Assembly: GCA_029449235.1 (NCBI GenBank)
Contig: JANATG010000008.1
Span: 806,001-870,000, forward strand
DNA length: 64,000 bases
Reading direction: 5' to 3'
From: Linnemannia schmuckeri
Lineage: Eukaryota; Mortierellomycota; Mortierellomycetes; Mortierellales; Mortierellaceae
Shown: piece by piece, positions 9,273-17,889 of the stretch
Position numbering within the stretch: the first letter of the stretch is position 1
How the letters are laid out: each line of letters begins with the position of its first letter
Made by a program: the position numbers and the translations under genes
The notes under the pieces: model-generated
The model's input: the letters and a program-made list of their open reading frames with translations, nothing else
Databases searched by the model: none
Told to the model about the DNA's origin: nothing

Positions 9273-11848
9273 TCACGCCAAGTCCATGTTCACTCGACCA
9301 AAACGAAGAAGGTCCATGTTGTATCCATTGACACACTCGTCTCCTTCTACTCTTGGCAAAACGTAACGACCTTCCTCGTCAACATGTGCAGGAAGATTAC
9401 TGGGAGGTCTCGGGTACTTCAATCGACACGTCTCTCTCCCTTCAGGGTTGCAATAAGCAGTGCACTTGTGAATCTGGTGTTTCAAAACAAGTGCCTGATC
9501 TTCCGGATTTTCTTGTTTAGAACACGTAATAATATCACCGCTTATCATCTGTTCGATGCTGTTTTTGGTCCACAAACAAAAGTGCGTGTGTGGTGTACCA
9601 CGATCCTGAAGTTCAAATACCCAGCACCATGCTCGAATACCACCAGTTCTTCTCATAGCCCAGCCTTCCCGGCCCTTTCGAGTGCTTGTGACAAATTTCC
9701 AAAATTGCAACCACTGCCTCTTCCAGTGCATTGTGAACAAGACAGGATCATCATGCGTGTTGGCGTTCGGACAACCAAAAAGGCTAGCAACAGCAGGCTG
9801 ACCAGCACTTTTATCGTCGCAACTGAAGGTTCCAAACAACTGAGGGCTACCAAACTCGTCGAAAAGCGTGGAAAATTTCTGAAACAGAGCGCTCTTGTAC
9901 TTCAGGCCTGTTCGGATAAAAGGGGGAATAGCAACGGTACGAGATTCCTGATATTTTGTTCCTTTTACCATTGTCGTTCATTGTTAGTTAGCAATAGCAA
10001 TCGAATCTCTCGAGTCTAACTTCAAGGTTTTCATCATCTGCGCGCTCATACCTTCAACGCCGACTGAACGGTCCAACACATCCGCAGCCCTAGTCAATCT
10101 GCCGCCCGTGGAAGATCGAGCCAGGCGCCTATGATAAGCAAATATAGCTGATTTCTGAATCCAATCAAACATCATTAAAATAAACTTGATATTTCGGCCC
10201 CAGCGCCTATCAACGTTCAATAGGTGGAACTTGGCATAGTTCTTGATGGTACTCTTGGAATACTTGGTATTTTCTTGGCTTTGAGCATCTAACTCTTCTG
10301 CGGAAAGATTTCCAAATTAGCCATGTCAACGATTCTTCTAGCTACTCGAGCGTTAATCAAACTCGTAAGGTACCTTCACTGTCACCGATGTCAGACTCGA
10401 TATCCGCATCCTCCTCATCGGAATCAGAGTCTGCAAGTTGCTCCTGGTCAGCACGATCATCAGATTTGGATTCACCCCTTTCATCCCCAGATGAGAATAC
10501 ATGCTCTTCACCACTGCCTTCAACTCCGTCGTTTCGATAGGTCCTATTGTCACCCATGCTTTCTGGATGTTTGAAAGGCAAACTTTTGTTAGCGCACTTT
10601 TCTTGTCAACAGAACACGCTTTTGAATCACAATCTTCCCGTACCTACCATCATACACTTCGATCTGGTCGATATTTCCTCGTTTCACACCATCATAATCG
10701 AGTGAAAAGAAACCTTGACCTCGAGGGCACAGTGTTGGAAATAAATAACCTAAAAGGCAAGGGTTCGAGTACTTGGCCACTTTCTGGTCCAGCCCTAACA
10801 ATCCAATAGTTAAGTTCCCTAAATTGTTTGACTCGTCCGCTGTTGTGGGGCCTCCAGTACCAACTGGTCCCATATGACAAGCGCCAAGCCGGGTCATATC
10901 GACACCTTGCTCTGTCATTTCGGCTTCTTCAAGGAGAGTTTCGGTAACATTCGTTAAATCGCTAGGCTCTTCGATATCCAAATCCTTTATCAGTGGGTGA
11001 TTTTCCTTCATCCAGTCCCAGGCAATGCATATCCTCAGTTTATCTTCAGTTGACATGTTTACATCCATGTCCGAAAGTTTAATCGGTCCACGAGTTCCTG
11101 TATGCGACCCAAAATACCGTTTACTCTTGCACAGGCTAATTCGGCCAGACACAAAATGATAACCAGCATGGGATGCAGGTGTCAGCTTGCTACGCGAATT
11201 TGTCAACTCGCAGAAAACCAATATCGGACAGAAATATCCCTCACCAATTGGATTAAGGTCTCGGATCTCAACAGCTTGATCTCCAGGATACATCCAATTA
11301 TCATTGACGAATCTCATCTAACATTTGCAAAGACAACAATCTTAGTGCAAAGGGGTTACGAAGCAAGATAATTATCTAATCCGTAATCAACTTACGTAGC
11401 TAATGATGCAGGTCAAAGCTTGACTCCCCCCTGACTTGTGTCTTGCACAAACAACGACGGTACCTGCATGTTTGCCATTCGCTTTTATATCGAGCTCACG
11501 TATTCGTTTTCCTTTATGGTCGCGGTAACTCAACAATGGCCAAGTCATAGGCTCTATAGACTCCCGACTAGCGCCTTTGGCAAGCGCAGTACTTTGGTCT
11601 TGGACGAATTGCTCTTCGATTTTTGTCTGATGTTTCTTCCAAAGTGCACAGTACTCTTCTTTGTACAGCAGTCTATAACAAACGGCACAGCGCTTCACGG
11701 GAATATCTTTGTCTTGATTGGCCTCATTTGTAAATGTGCTCACCCGGTAACCTGTTGGTACGCGTCTGACCCTGATCGACTTTTGTGGAGCCATATCAGA
11801 ATAATCAGTATCGGCATGGCCATCATCTCCGATCAAATCCGCTTGCAT
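9273..11848 (-). mobile_element. Helitron-like element fragment: Rep N-terminal protein, helicase missing
   Basis: Encodes the front part of a Helitron transposase. Five exons join in frame: complement(9273..9907, 10052..10297, 10374..10562, 10648..11317, 11396..11848), giving 730 aa. From the N-terminus there is a Cys-pair block (RCAVCYRLLY) and the FLGS-like region GSHTGTRGP. Next come YLFPTLCPRGQGFF, an acidic linker, and the segment LLNVDRRWGRNIKF that precedes the Helitron_like_N domain. Then come the Rep entry LFGTFSCDD and the HUH-type motif in RGTPHTHFCLW (residues ~626-628, about 9582..9590). The frame stops right after LLRFGRVNMDLA at 9273, before the catalytic tyrosines and the whole Pif1-like helicase, which a full element would have. 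No typical 5' TC or 3' hairpin-CTRR end could be fixed. The short introns include clear CTAAC branch sites. Confidence 0.75.
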
Positions 11849-12082
11849 TGAATTTCGTGCAGCCCAGCCAATATGTAAGGATGTAAAAAAACAGTGCCTA
11901 TTTATCTCAAGGAGAATGGCTGTGGCTCACAACGACAATTTCAAGCCACGAAAGCTTAAATTGTACGTCAAACCTTCCATCTGCCAGAGCAAAAAGACAC
12001 ATTGAGCCACACTATCCACAATCAGGATACCATATAAAAAACGGCGAGGATCTCAATCAATCATTCAATCAAGTAGCCAACA
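11849..12082. other. Divergent spacer between Helitron fragment and orphan gene
   Basis: Short region holding both 5' ends. It contains an inverted pair GTGGCT...AGCCAC around 11924..11957. No gene. Confidence 0.4.
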
Positions 12083-12535
12083 ATGTCGCGCAGGTATGAA
12101 TACATTGTGTTGTAACATGAAAGAACTTTAATCCTGAGTTAACTCTACTCCTCTTATCTTTTCAGGCATCAGACACATGCCCAAACAGTAAAAGACTTGT
12201 ACAATGCATTCCAGGTATTCCAAAACTCCATGGTGCACACGTTCTTTGAATACACCGATGATATAATTGGTGTAAAAACGACCCTTGATCCAGGGATGCC
12301 GAGAAGGGTAACCCTGAAAAATAAAGAAGGTGCCAGGATGACACTCAAGGAAAACAGTTCGGATCAGCTTTGGGTTTTCTGGATCGTTCCAATGGTCAAA
12401 CAGTCACAACAGCTTGTATGTCCTTACATAATGGACGATTGGGAACACTTGATTGCAGTGAGTGGCCGAACCTCCACATTCATCCCACTTCCCCCTTTGA
12501 GGATCGTGCAGCCCAAAATGGACGATGTGCGTTAG
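12083..12535 (+). CDS. Orphan protein, 126 aa
   Basis: Two exons: 12083..12093 (11 nt, ATG plus two Arg-rich codons) and 12166..12535. The donor is GTATGA and the acceptor TTTTCAG, and the join keeps the frame. The product has no family I recognise. It opens with a His/Gln-rich helix-prone segment (RRHQTHAQTVKDLY), continues with an aromatic stretch (VHTFFEYTDD) and a KNKEGARMTLKE-like beta region, and ends in PPLRIVQPK. There is no signal peptide and no membrane segment. It lies directly beside the Helitron fragment, in a block of lineage-specific genes. Confidence 0.5.
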
Positions 12536-12869
12536 TTGGCTATTGAAAAAATCCTTGGTGATTGACGGTGGGGACCGCCCAGCTGAGGGCCGATTTTTGG
12601 GCGAAGCAGAGGAACGAGCAAAATGTGTTCTGTGTTCGCAAGTCTAGTGGCGAGAAAATTTCAACCACCCTCGATACGAGGCATTAAAGACCGAGCGCTC
12701 GCCGAGTGTACAGGGTCTTTATCACTTCTCGCTACACTTTCACCGTCAGCCGTAATTTTCCACAAGGAGCCACGAAATAAAGTTATTTGCACATGAAATA
12801 AGAGTAGAATTGGGTAGGAATTTATTAGGCGATCAATGGAAAGGGTATAATTGGGTGTAATTGGTCTGA
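12536..12869. other. Convergent spacer
   Basis: Lies between the stops of the 126-aa orphan (plus) and the two-TM protein (minus) and should contain both 3' ends. Nothing else was seen. Confidence 0.5.
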
Positions 12870-13340
12870 TCAATTCTTTGCACCGTACACAGCAATAAAA
12901 TAGAACAGTACCGCTGAGGCAACTAACAGTGTTGTAAGTATGTTGACCTCTTTAGTAGTGCAGAGAGGATAGGCTCTGTACCAGTATGGGACATTGAACT
13001 CTGATGTGGCATCAGATTCCACGAGAGGACCTTTCAAAGACAATGACCAGCGCTTGGCGCAATGTCCAGCATTGACTGTGTTAAACTCGGATGGATAACT
13101 GCCGTATCCAGTCATTTCTGATGACACAAAGCCAGCATAAATGGCGAGCGATATCATTGTCAAAGGCAGTAGTGCTGCTACGATGATACCAATGATACGA
13201 AGACATCTTTTAAGGCCGCTAAACCTTGAACGGCGGTCAGCCACGGATTCCTCAGTTACCATGGGGTAGAAGCGTCTCTCCACTTCGGGCATTTTGGACT
13301 TGTTGGAGAACGGTGATATCAGGAAACCAGAGAAAAGCAT
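12870..13340 (-). CDS. Small membrane protein with two TM helices, 156 aa
   Basis: Single-exon ORF; the first true ATG is at 13340 (upstream in-frame starts are GTG). Two hydrophobic spans are visible, residues ~47-72 (LRIIGIIVAALLPLTMISLA) and ~132-152 (ILTTLLVASAVLFYFIAVYG). They are separated by a ~60-residue loop with two Cys and several aromatic residues that could be disulfide-bonded outside the cytoplasm. The N-terminal 45 residues are polar and basic next to TM1 (RRSRFSGLKR), suggesting a cytoplasmic N-terminus. A second possible start is the Met at residue 17. No family recognised. Confidence 0.5.
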   Translation of the reverse strand: MLFSGFLISPFSNKSKMPEVERRFYPMVTEESVADRRSRFSGLKRCLRIIGIIVAALLPLTMISLAIYAGFVSSEMTGYGSYPSEFNTVNAGHCAKRWSLSLKGPLVESDATSEFNVPYWYRAYPLCTTKEVNILTTLLVASAVLFYFIAVYGAKN

Positions 13341-13746
13341 GGTATTTAACTGAGACAAGGAAGATCTTTCACGGTATTTAAATGAAAGAGTGGCTACTTG
13401 GTGGCTCACTGTGGCTGCTATTGGTGTAACCTTCAGAGCCGAGCGAGATTTTGGTGGTTTTGGCCGTTCTTGCTTTTGCGAGAACTGACCGACTTTTTTT
13501 TACATTGACATCTTGCGTTAGAACTGGACCTCTCGCTGTTCTCACATTTTGCGAGACCTTACCTCTCTGCATTCTCGCTGCTGTCACACTCTGTGAGAAT
13601 CAGCATCAGATTCTCTTATTATTAATGTAAGTTTTCTGACACCAACTTGGTGTGTGTGTGGGGGGGGGGGGGGGGCAGCCTTTGGAGTGCGCTCCTTGTG
13701 GTCCGAGAGAAAAGGAACATGTTTGGATTGGATCTTTTATTGCCCA
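13341..13746. other. Intergenic with short hairpins and a G run
   Basis: Upstream of the two-TM gene. It contains three short inverted repeats (13466..13600, listed separately) and a G16 run at 13660-13675 after TGTGTGTG. No gene was seen. Confidence 0.5.
13466..13600. repeat. Cluster of three short hairpins sharing a TTCTCGC/GCGAGAA word
   Basis: Hairpin arms: GTTCT/AGAAC (13466..13485), TCTCGC/GCGAGA (13531..13556) and ATTCTC/GAGAAT (13571..13600), with 10-20 nt loops. The second and third units are also similar to each other as direct repeats (CTCGCTG then T-rich then GAGA). Confidence 0.45.
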
Positions 13747-13923
13747 CTACACAGGAACAGGTAGTGGAAGAACTGGAGGTGGAGGAGGTGGAAAAACTGG
13801 AGGTGGAGGAGGTGGAAGACCTGGAAGACCTAGAAGAGGTGGAACTTGAGAAACTGGCATACAAATGGCCCCAGGCAACATAACGACGAGTGTACAAGTG
13901 ACTGCAACGACGGAGGACTTCAT
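13747..13923 (-). CDS. Predicted secreted proline-rich peptide, 58 aa
   Basis: Intact 58-codon ORF on the minus strand from the ATG at 13923 to TAG at 13747. Residues 1-21 form a textbook signal peptide (MKSS, then a hydrophobic core VVAVTCTLVVMLPGAIC). The mature part is almost only Pro, Val and Leu. It has two near-identical units of six prolines followed by VF or VL, encoded by a 24-bp tandem repeat around 13770..13820, and ends PLPVPV. There are no charged residues after position 2 and only two Cys, both in or at the signal peptide. This suggests a cell-wall or surface peptide. Introns extending the gene were not found. The low-complexity DNA makes a chance ORF possible, but the signal peptide and in-frame repeat argue against it. 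Confidence 0.5.
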   Translation of the reverse strand: MKSSVVAVTCTLVVMLPGAICMPVSQVPPLLGLPGLPPPPPPVFPPPPPPVLPLPVPV

Positions 13924-14333
13924 TGTTAGATTCGTCTGACAAAGATGGATGGCTGGGGAAATCGAAACTGTAGATGATGGAGTGCTTAGTGAATTCTTGA
14001 GCAGATGTGTGTCGGCACAAGAAGCTGGATAGGTGCGAGTTTATATACGAAAGATATTTAAGATATTAACGAGAGGACCAAAGTAGGACAACATCGAAAG
14101 CAATGGAATGATCAAATGAAGGAACGGGATGTGAAAAAGGAAGATTAAAGAAAACAAGGGATCAAGTAAAAGGAAAAAAAAAAAAAAGACGGGAATGCGA
14201 TGAAAAAAAAATGGGCGCCAAAGATCAAGGGGATCAAGGGGATGGAAAAAAAGACGGGAATGCGATGAAAAAAGACGGACGCCAAAGATCAAGGGGAATA
14301 ATAATAAGGGGTGGCGGTGGGGGGGGGGCTGCC
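13924..14333. other. Intergenic with a duplicated ~66-bp segment
   Basis: Carries the tandem duplication at about 14184..14301. No gene was seen; the ORFs here are Phe/Pro/Ser-rich translations of purine tracts. Confidence 0.5.
14184..14301. repeat. Tandem duplication, unit ~66 bp
   Basis: Copy 1 starts with the A run at ~14178 followed by AGACGGGAATGCGATG, and runs through CGCCAAAGATCAAGGGGAT. Copy 2 repeats the same words from ~14247. A shorter ATCAAGGGG repeat lies at the junction. Confidence 0.6.
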
Positions 14334-14671
14334 TTAGACCGCCTGACTGAGCATGCACAACCCTAAAGCTGCCTCCTCGGCCTTGCGACGGAGACGGTCC
14401 TTGCGAGCCCAAATACGTTTGCTCTTACGAATGCACTCCTTGCGGTCCTTGTCGTCCTTAATGCGGCCGTCAGGTAACGAGTCCCATTTGCACTTGCGGG
14501 GGTGCATCGTTGGCGACATGTTGTGGACGTTCTTGAGATGACGGCGCAAGTTACAGTTCTGGTTCTTACCTGGCTTAAAGGCTCGACTGCAGACAGGGCA
14601 GAGCAGCGTCTGCGTCGTTGTAGGAACTGGCGTCACCGATGCCGACACAACAGGAGGCTGTTCTCTGGGGC
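14334..14671 (-). CDS. C2H2 zinc-finger protein, last exon only (5' part not found)
   Basis: Terminal exon after a CTCGCAG acceptor (14672-14674), ending in TAA at 14334. It encodes one C2H2 finger with the pattern Cys-x2-Cys...His-x4-His. The Cys pair sits in LLCPVCSRAF, and LRRHLKNVH supplies the His pair. A Lys/Arg-rich tail (DRKECIRKSKRIWARKDRL) could be a nuclear signal or DNA contact. The open frame extends upstream of the acceptor to 14771 but has no ATG and begins after a stop, so at least one 5' exon is needed. None is evident before the T32 run at 15029. This is either a gene with a distant first exon or a decayed copy. Confidence 0.45.
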
Positions 14672-15025
14672 CTGCGAGTGGAACATGTTTGGATGAGATG
14701 TTATGGAGGGTAGATAGAATGAGCAAGAGTGATGGAGGAGTGAGAGAGAGAGAGAGGAGAATTGGCGTCAACTAGATTAAATAAGAGTGTAAATGACAGA
14801 TTATGTTCCCTGTGCGGAGATATTTAGTACTCGACTGTATTTAGAGTTTTCGACATTTGCCTAGAATGATCACAATTCACTCTTTTTTCTCGCCTTCTTT
14901 AATAAGAAAGTTCATGGGGTGACAAACCCACTCAGTCAAAAGAGCCCACTAAATACTTTGACATTGATACCCTAAAAGGACGAGCTGCCTCTCCATTGAC
15001 GCTTGTTACACATACTCCCTTGCTC

Positions 15026-15060
<35 letters not shown>

Positions 15061-15246
15061 CATTTCATTGCTGCTGATCCTGAAAGGGCGTAGTAAAAAA
15101 CTTTGTAGGCAAAGAAAAATATGAATTGCCATGAAAAAGTGGATTTATGATTATCGTAACAAGGTGCATGAAAGAAGAAAGCAAAAGAATATGTATGTTG
15201 TTTTTTTGTTGTTGTTGATCGTCTATGGATTTCGTGAAGAGATATT
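14672..15246. other. Intergenic with a T32 homopolymer
   Basis: T run at 15029-15060. It should contain the 3' end of the Mds3-like gene and any 5' exon of the C2H2 gene; no ORF can be supported. Confidence 0.5.
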
Positions 15247-17889
15247 TTAAAAGTTGCTCATGGCGAAACCTCCTGCTCCCCCGCTAAAGACAGAGTTGCC
15301 CAAGCTGCCTTCCATTAGCCGCTGCATCACTTCTCGCTTGTGTGCCTCATCATGCTTCTTTTTGTCTGCGGGCGATAGATCTGATCCTGACGAAGCACCG
15401 CTCTTGCCACTACGGATCGACGCCGCATCAGATGGTGGTGGTGCCAGAGGTGCAGACATGGGTGGAGGGTTGGCCGCAGCTGCTGCAGCTGCTGCGGCGG
15501 CAGCAGCCTTGCTCTTGGATCCGGGGAAGGAGAAGAAGGACTGTTTGACGGTCGGTGTGGGCTGTGGTGGCATGGCCGCTGGAGGTGGTGGCGAAGCCGG
15601 GGGAGGAGTCAGAGGCTCAGTGTTCCAATGTTGAGAGGGCATCGCTCCCAACAATGAGCCGCGATTCCTGACCATGTGAGGGAGGCCAGTGTTCTGCGAT
15701 GTGACGGATCCACGACGGTATTCGGGTGAGGATGGGTTGCCGATGGAAGATCCAGGTGACAGTGGTGGAGGAGGGGAGGGTTGGAAAATCCCGTGAATGT
15801 TTTGTTGCTGTGACATATACGAGCCATTAGAGGAGTAGGGATTTCCCTCTGAATGTTCGCCCGAACGCCATGCATGTTCGGCCGAAATGCTCTGGCTCTG
15901 CGCCTGTTGTTGTTGAAGCTTCAGCTGCTGCTGCTGGAGCATCTTCTTGGCCGCAATCATCACCTTCAACGATCGGATCTGGAGTCCTGTCTGCTGAGAA
16001 AGGGCTGCGGTCTCGTAGACCATGGCCGCTGTCGACATGTTGAGCATCTGGTGAAGGGCGTGTGTGGCGAGATCCCGAAGGCGGTCCAAGCCATACATAT
16101 CGGCCAGGAGCAACAGCTGTGAGAGAACCTGGGAGTGGTGTTGTTGTGCGGTGACCAAGTGATCGGTGTAAAGGTATTGGAGGAAGGCCAGGACAATGGT
16201 GTATGGTTCTGGCAGCGATAGCGTTCTCTTCGAGAACAGAGTGGTGTCGTTCTCCTTGCTTTCTCCGTTCTCGGGATTTGCTGCTGCTGCTGCGTCCTGT
16301 TCTTCCTGTTCCCTGAGAAGCGCTCCAAAGTACGGCCAGCGCGCAGATAGGATCACCGAGTTGACAGGGATGCGCTGGTTGTCGATCGTCAAAATCTCAA
16401 AATCGGCCATCGAGGGGTCGTTCAAGAGTCCAAGACCAAGCTCCTGAGCTGTCTGGGTCATGGTGGTGGGTGGGTGCTGGTAGATGCCGAAGGCCTCCAA
16501 ATCAACAATGGAGACGTGCTCAAAATTAGTCTGACGGTTCTGGTAGTCGTCGGCGAGATTGCGGGTCTTGTTTCCAAAGACCAGATAGGCATTCGAACTT
16601 TCGAGCAACAGTCCACGGTTCCATGATCCCGAGTTGAAGACGGAACCAGTGTCGATACGAGTCCAGACCAAGCTGGAAAGGTTCAGCGACCAGATGCTGA
16701 AAGACTGCTGCGTGCTGGTAAGGTATGTTCCGGAGAGCAACAAATGCTGTCCGGCAATGGCTCCGGTAGGGAAGCGGAGACCAGGAGGCAGGAGGTTGCC
16801 AGACATGGACTGGGAGTGGTCCTGGACCTGGAAGCCAGGTGGGGTCAAGACCTGGAGCTCACGCTTTACATCGGTAAAGTTGAAGTTAGAGTAGAGGTAG
16901 ACAGGATGCTCCTCTTGTTGTACAGGGGTGGTTGAGTTCATCAATGTCGAGAGGCGATAAATTGATGAGCGTTGTTCCTTTGGAGGCGAGCTGCCAAAGC
17001 TGCCAGCCCCTCCGGAGAGGCGCGACATGGGTCCGCCCTTTTTGGGCAGGGCCAAGTTGGAGGAGCTCTTGCGCAATGAGGGTGTGTAATGGAGAGAGGT
17101 GTTGGAAGATGCCTTGCGGAGGTAAGATGTGGGAAAGCCGTCGGTGGTAGGTGAGAGAGGGTTGGCCGAAGCCTGATCGACCTCGCTTCCGATCTGAGGG
17201 ATAGTTGTTCCCTGACCACTGCCGCTGACAGCAATTGAGCGGTAAGAGCCGCAATGCTTATCAAAGGGCATCGAGGAGACCCACTGCCAGCCATCGAGGT
17301 CAAGCACGTTGATCTCTTCAATATACTGGTTTCCGATGTCCTGACCGCCGATCACGACCAGTTTGTTGCCAGATATGCTGGAGAGATGAGCGTAACGGGG
17401 TTTGGGCGCATGGGGCGACGAAGGAATGCGGACCTGCCGCCACTGAAGGAGCTCGAGATCGAGTACCTTGATATCGTCAAAGACCACCAGATCTTGCTGC
17501 TGACCCTCAGCCGAACCAGGGGCTGGACCCATTCCTCCGAAAAAGACAATCATGTTCTTATAGGCGTTGGCAGAATGGAAGTATCTCTCTGCTGGAGGGG
17601 CTGACTTTTCATTCTCGTCCTCGGCACCTGGATCGCCGACAGCGGCTTGTGGGGGGAGCACATTGACGATCTCGGAAACATTCTCCCAGCGGAACTCTTC
17701 CAGATGGAGGATGTAGAGAGCGTTGGTCATCAATCGGCTCTGGATCAAACGACCGCCAAAGAGATACAACTTGTCGTCGACGATAGTCATAGTTGCTCCG
17801 ACCAAGGGAGGGGGGATATCTCCTGTGGTGATGCGGGATGTTGTAGTCAGGTCCGAAATGGACTGAAGACCTGGTGCGGGTGCTGGCAT
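15247..17889 (-). CDS. MDS3: Kelch-repeat/BTB protein, Mds3/Pmd1-like
   Basis: Single exon, 880 aa, ATG at 17889. Residues ~25-430 form a kelch propeller: PPPLVGATMTIVDDKLYLFG, then RYFHSANAYKNMIVFFGGMG, and RYAHLSSISGNKLVVIGGQD. The BTB/POZ domain is at ~490-640 (MADFEILTIDNQRIPVNSVI, an acidic Ala/Glu insert, then the oligomerising helices). The C-terminus is disordered: Gln-rich, Pro-rich, with a poly-Ala run near residue 798. This order is that of Mds3 and Pmd1, yeast scaffolds that act in TOR/pH signalling and repress early sporulation genes. LZTR1 or Ral2-type kelch-BTB proteins are more distant alternatives. The upstream region is unusually long (4.1 kb). Ortholog status beyond the domain order is inference. 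Confidence 0.7.
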   Translation of the reverse strand: MPAPAPGLQSISDLTTTSRITTGDIPPPLVGATMTIVDDKLYLFGGRLIQSRLMTNALYILHLEEFRWENVSEIVNVLPPQAAVGDPGAEDENEKSAPPAERYFHSANAYKNMIVFFGGMGPAPGSAEGQQQDLVVFDDIKVLDLELLQWRQVRIPSSPHAPKPRYAHLSSISGNKLVVIGGQDIGNQYIEEINVLDLDGWQWVSSMPFDKHCGSYRSIAVSGSGQGTTIPQIGSEVDQASANPLSPTTDGFPTSYLRKASSNTSLHYTPSLRKSSSNLALPKKGGPMSRLSGGAGSFGSSPPKEQRSSIYRLSTLMNSTTPVQQEEHPVYLYSNFNFTDVKRELQVLTPPGFQVQDHSQSMSGNLLPPGLRFPTGAIAGQHLLLSGTYLTSTQQSFSIWSLNLSSLVWTRIDTGSVFNSGSWNRGLLLESSNAYLVFGNKTRNLADDYQNRQTNFEHVSIVDLEAFGIYQHPPTTMTQTAQELGLGLLNDPSMADFEILTIDNQRIPVNSVILSARWPYFGALLREQEEQDAAAAANPENGESKENDTTLFSKRTLSLPEPYTIVLAFLQYLYTDHLVTAQQHHSQVLSQLLLLADMYGLDRLRDLATHALHQMLNMSTAAMVYETAALSQQTGLQIRSLKVMIAAKKMLQQQQLKLQQQQAQSQSISAEHAWRSGEHSEGNPYSSNGSYMSQQQNIHGIFQPSPPPPLSPGSSIGNPSSPEYRRGSVTSQNTGLPHMVRNRGSLLGAMPSQHWNTEPLTPPPASPPPPAAMPPQPTPTVKQSFFSFPGSKSKAAAAAAAAAAAANPPPMSAPLAPPPSDAASIRSGKSGASSGSDLSPADKKKHDEAHKREVMQRLMEGSLGNSVFSGGAGGFAMSNF

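Noticed and set aside
8983..9366. Plus-strand two-exon ORF (8983..9102, 9154..9366) starting with a signal-peptide-like sequence
   Set aside because: The second exon lies antisense to the Helitron Rep coding sequence, the intron would be only 51 nt, and the rival minus-strand reading is equally open. No family recognised.
9384..10019. 211-codon plus-strand ORF
   Set aside because: Shadow of the Helitron Rep exons on the other strand, which carry recognisable motifs.
10564..10600. Apparent stop and frameshift in the Helitron protein near 10589, and stops near 9985
   Set aside because: Both disappear when introns 10563..10647 and 9908..10051 are removed. Donors, acceptors and CTAAC branch sites are present and phases agree, so they are not decay.
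10755..10790. GGTTCGAG word resembling a tRNA B-box
   Set aside because: Lies in Helitron coding sequence and no acceptor or D-arm could be folded around it. No tRNA or rRNA gene was found anywhere in the window.
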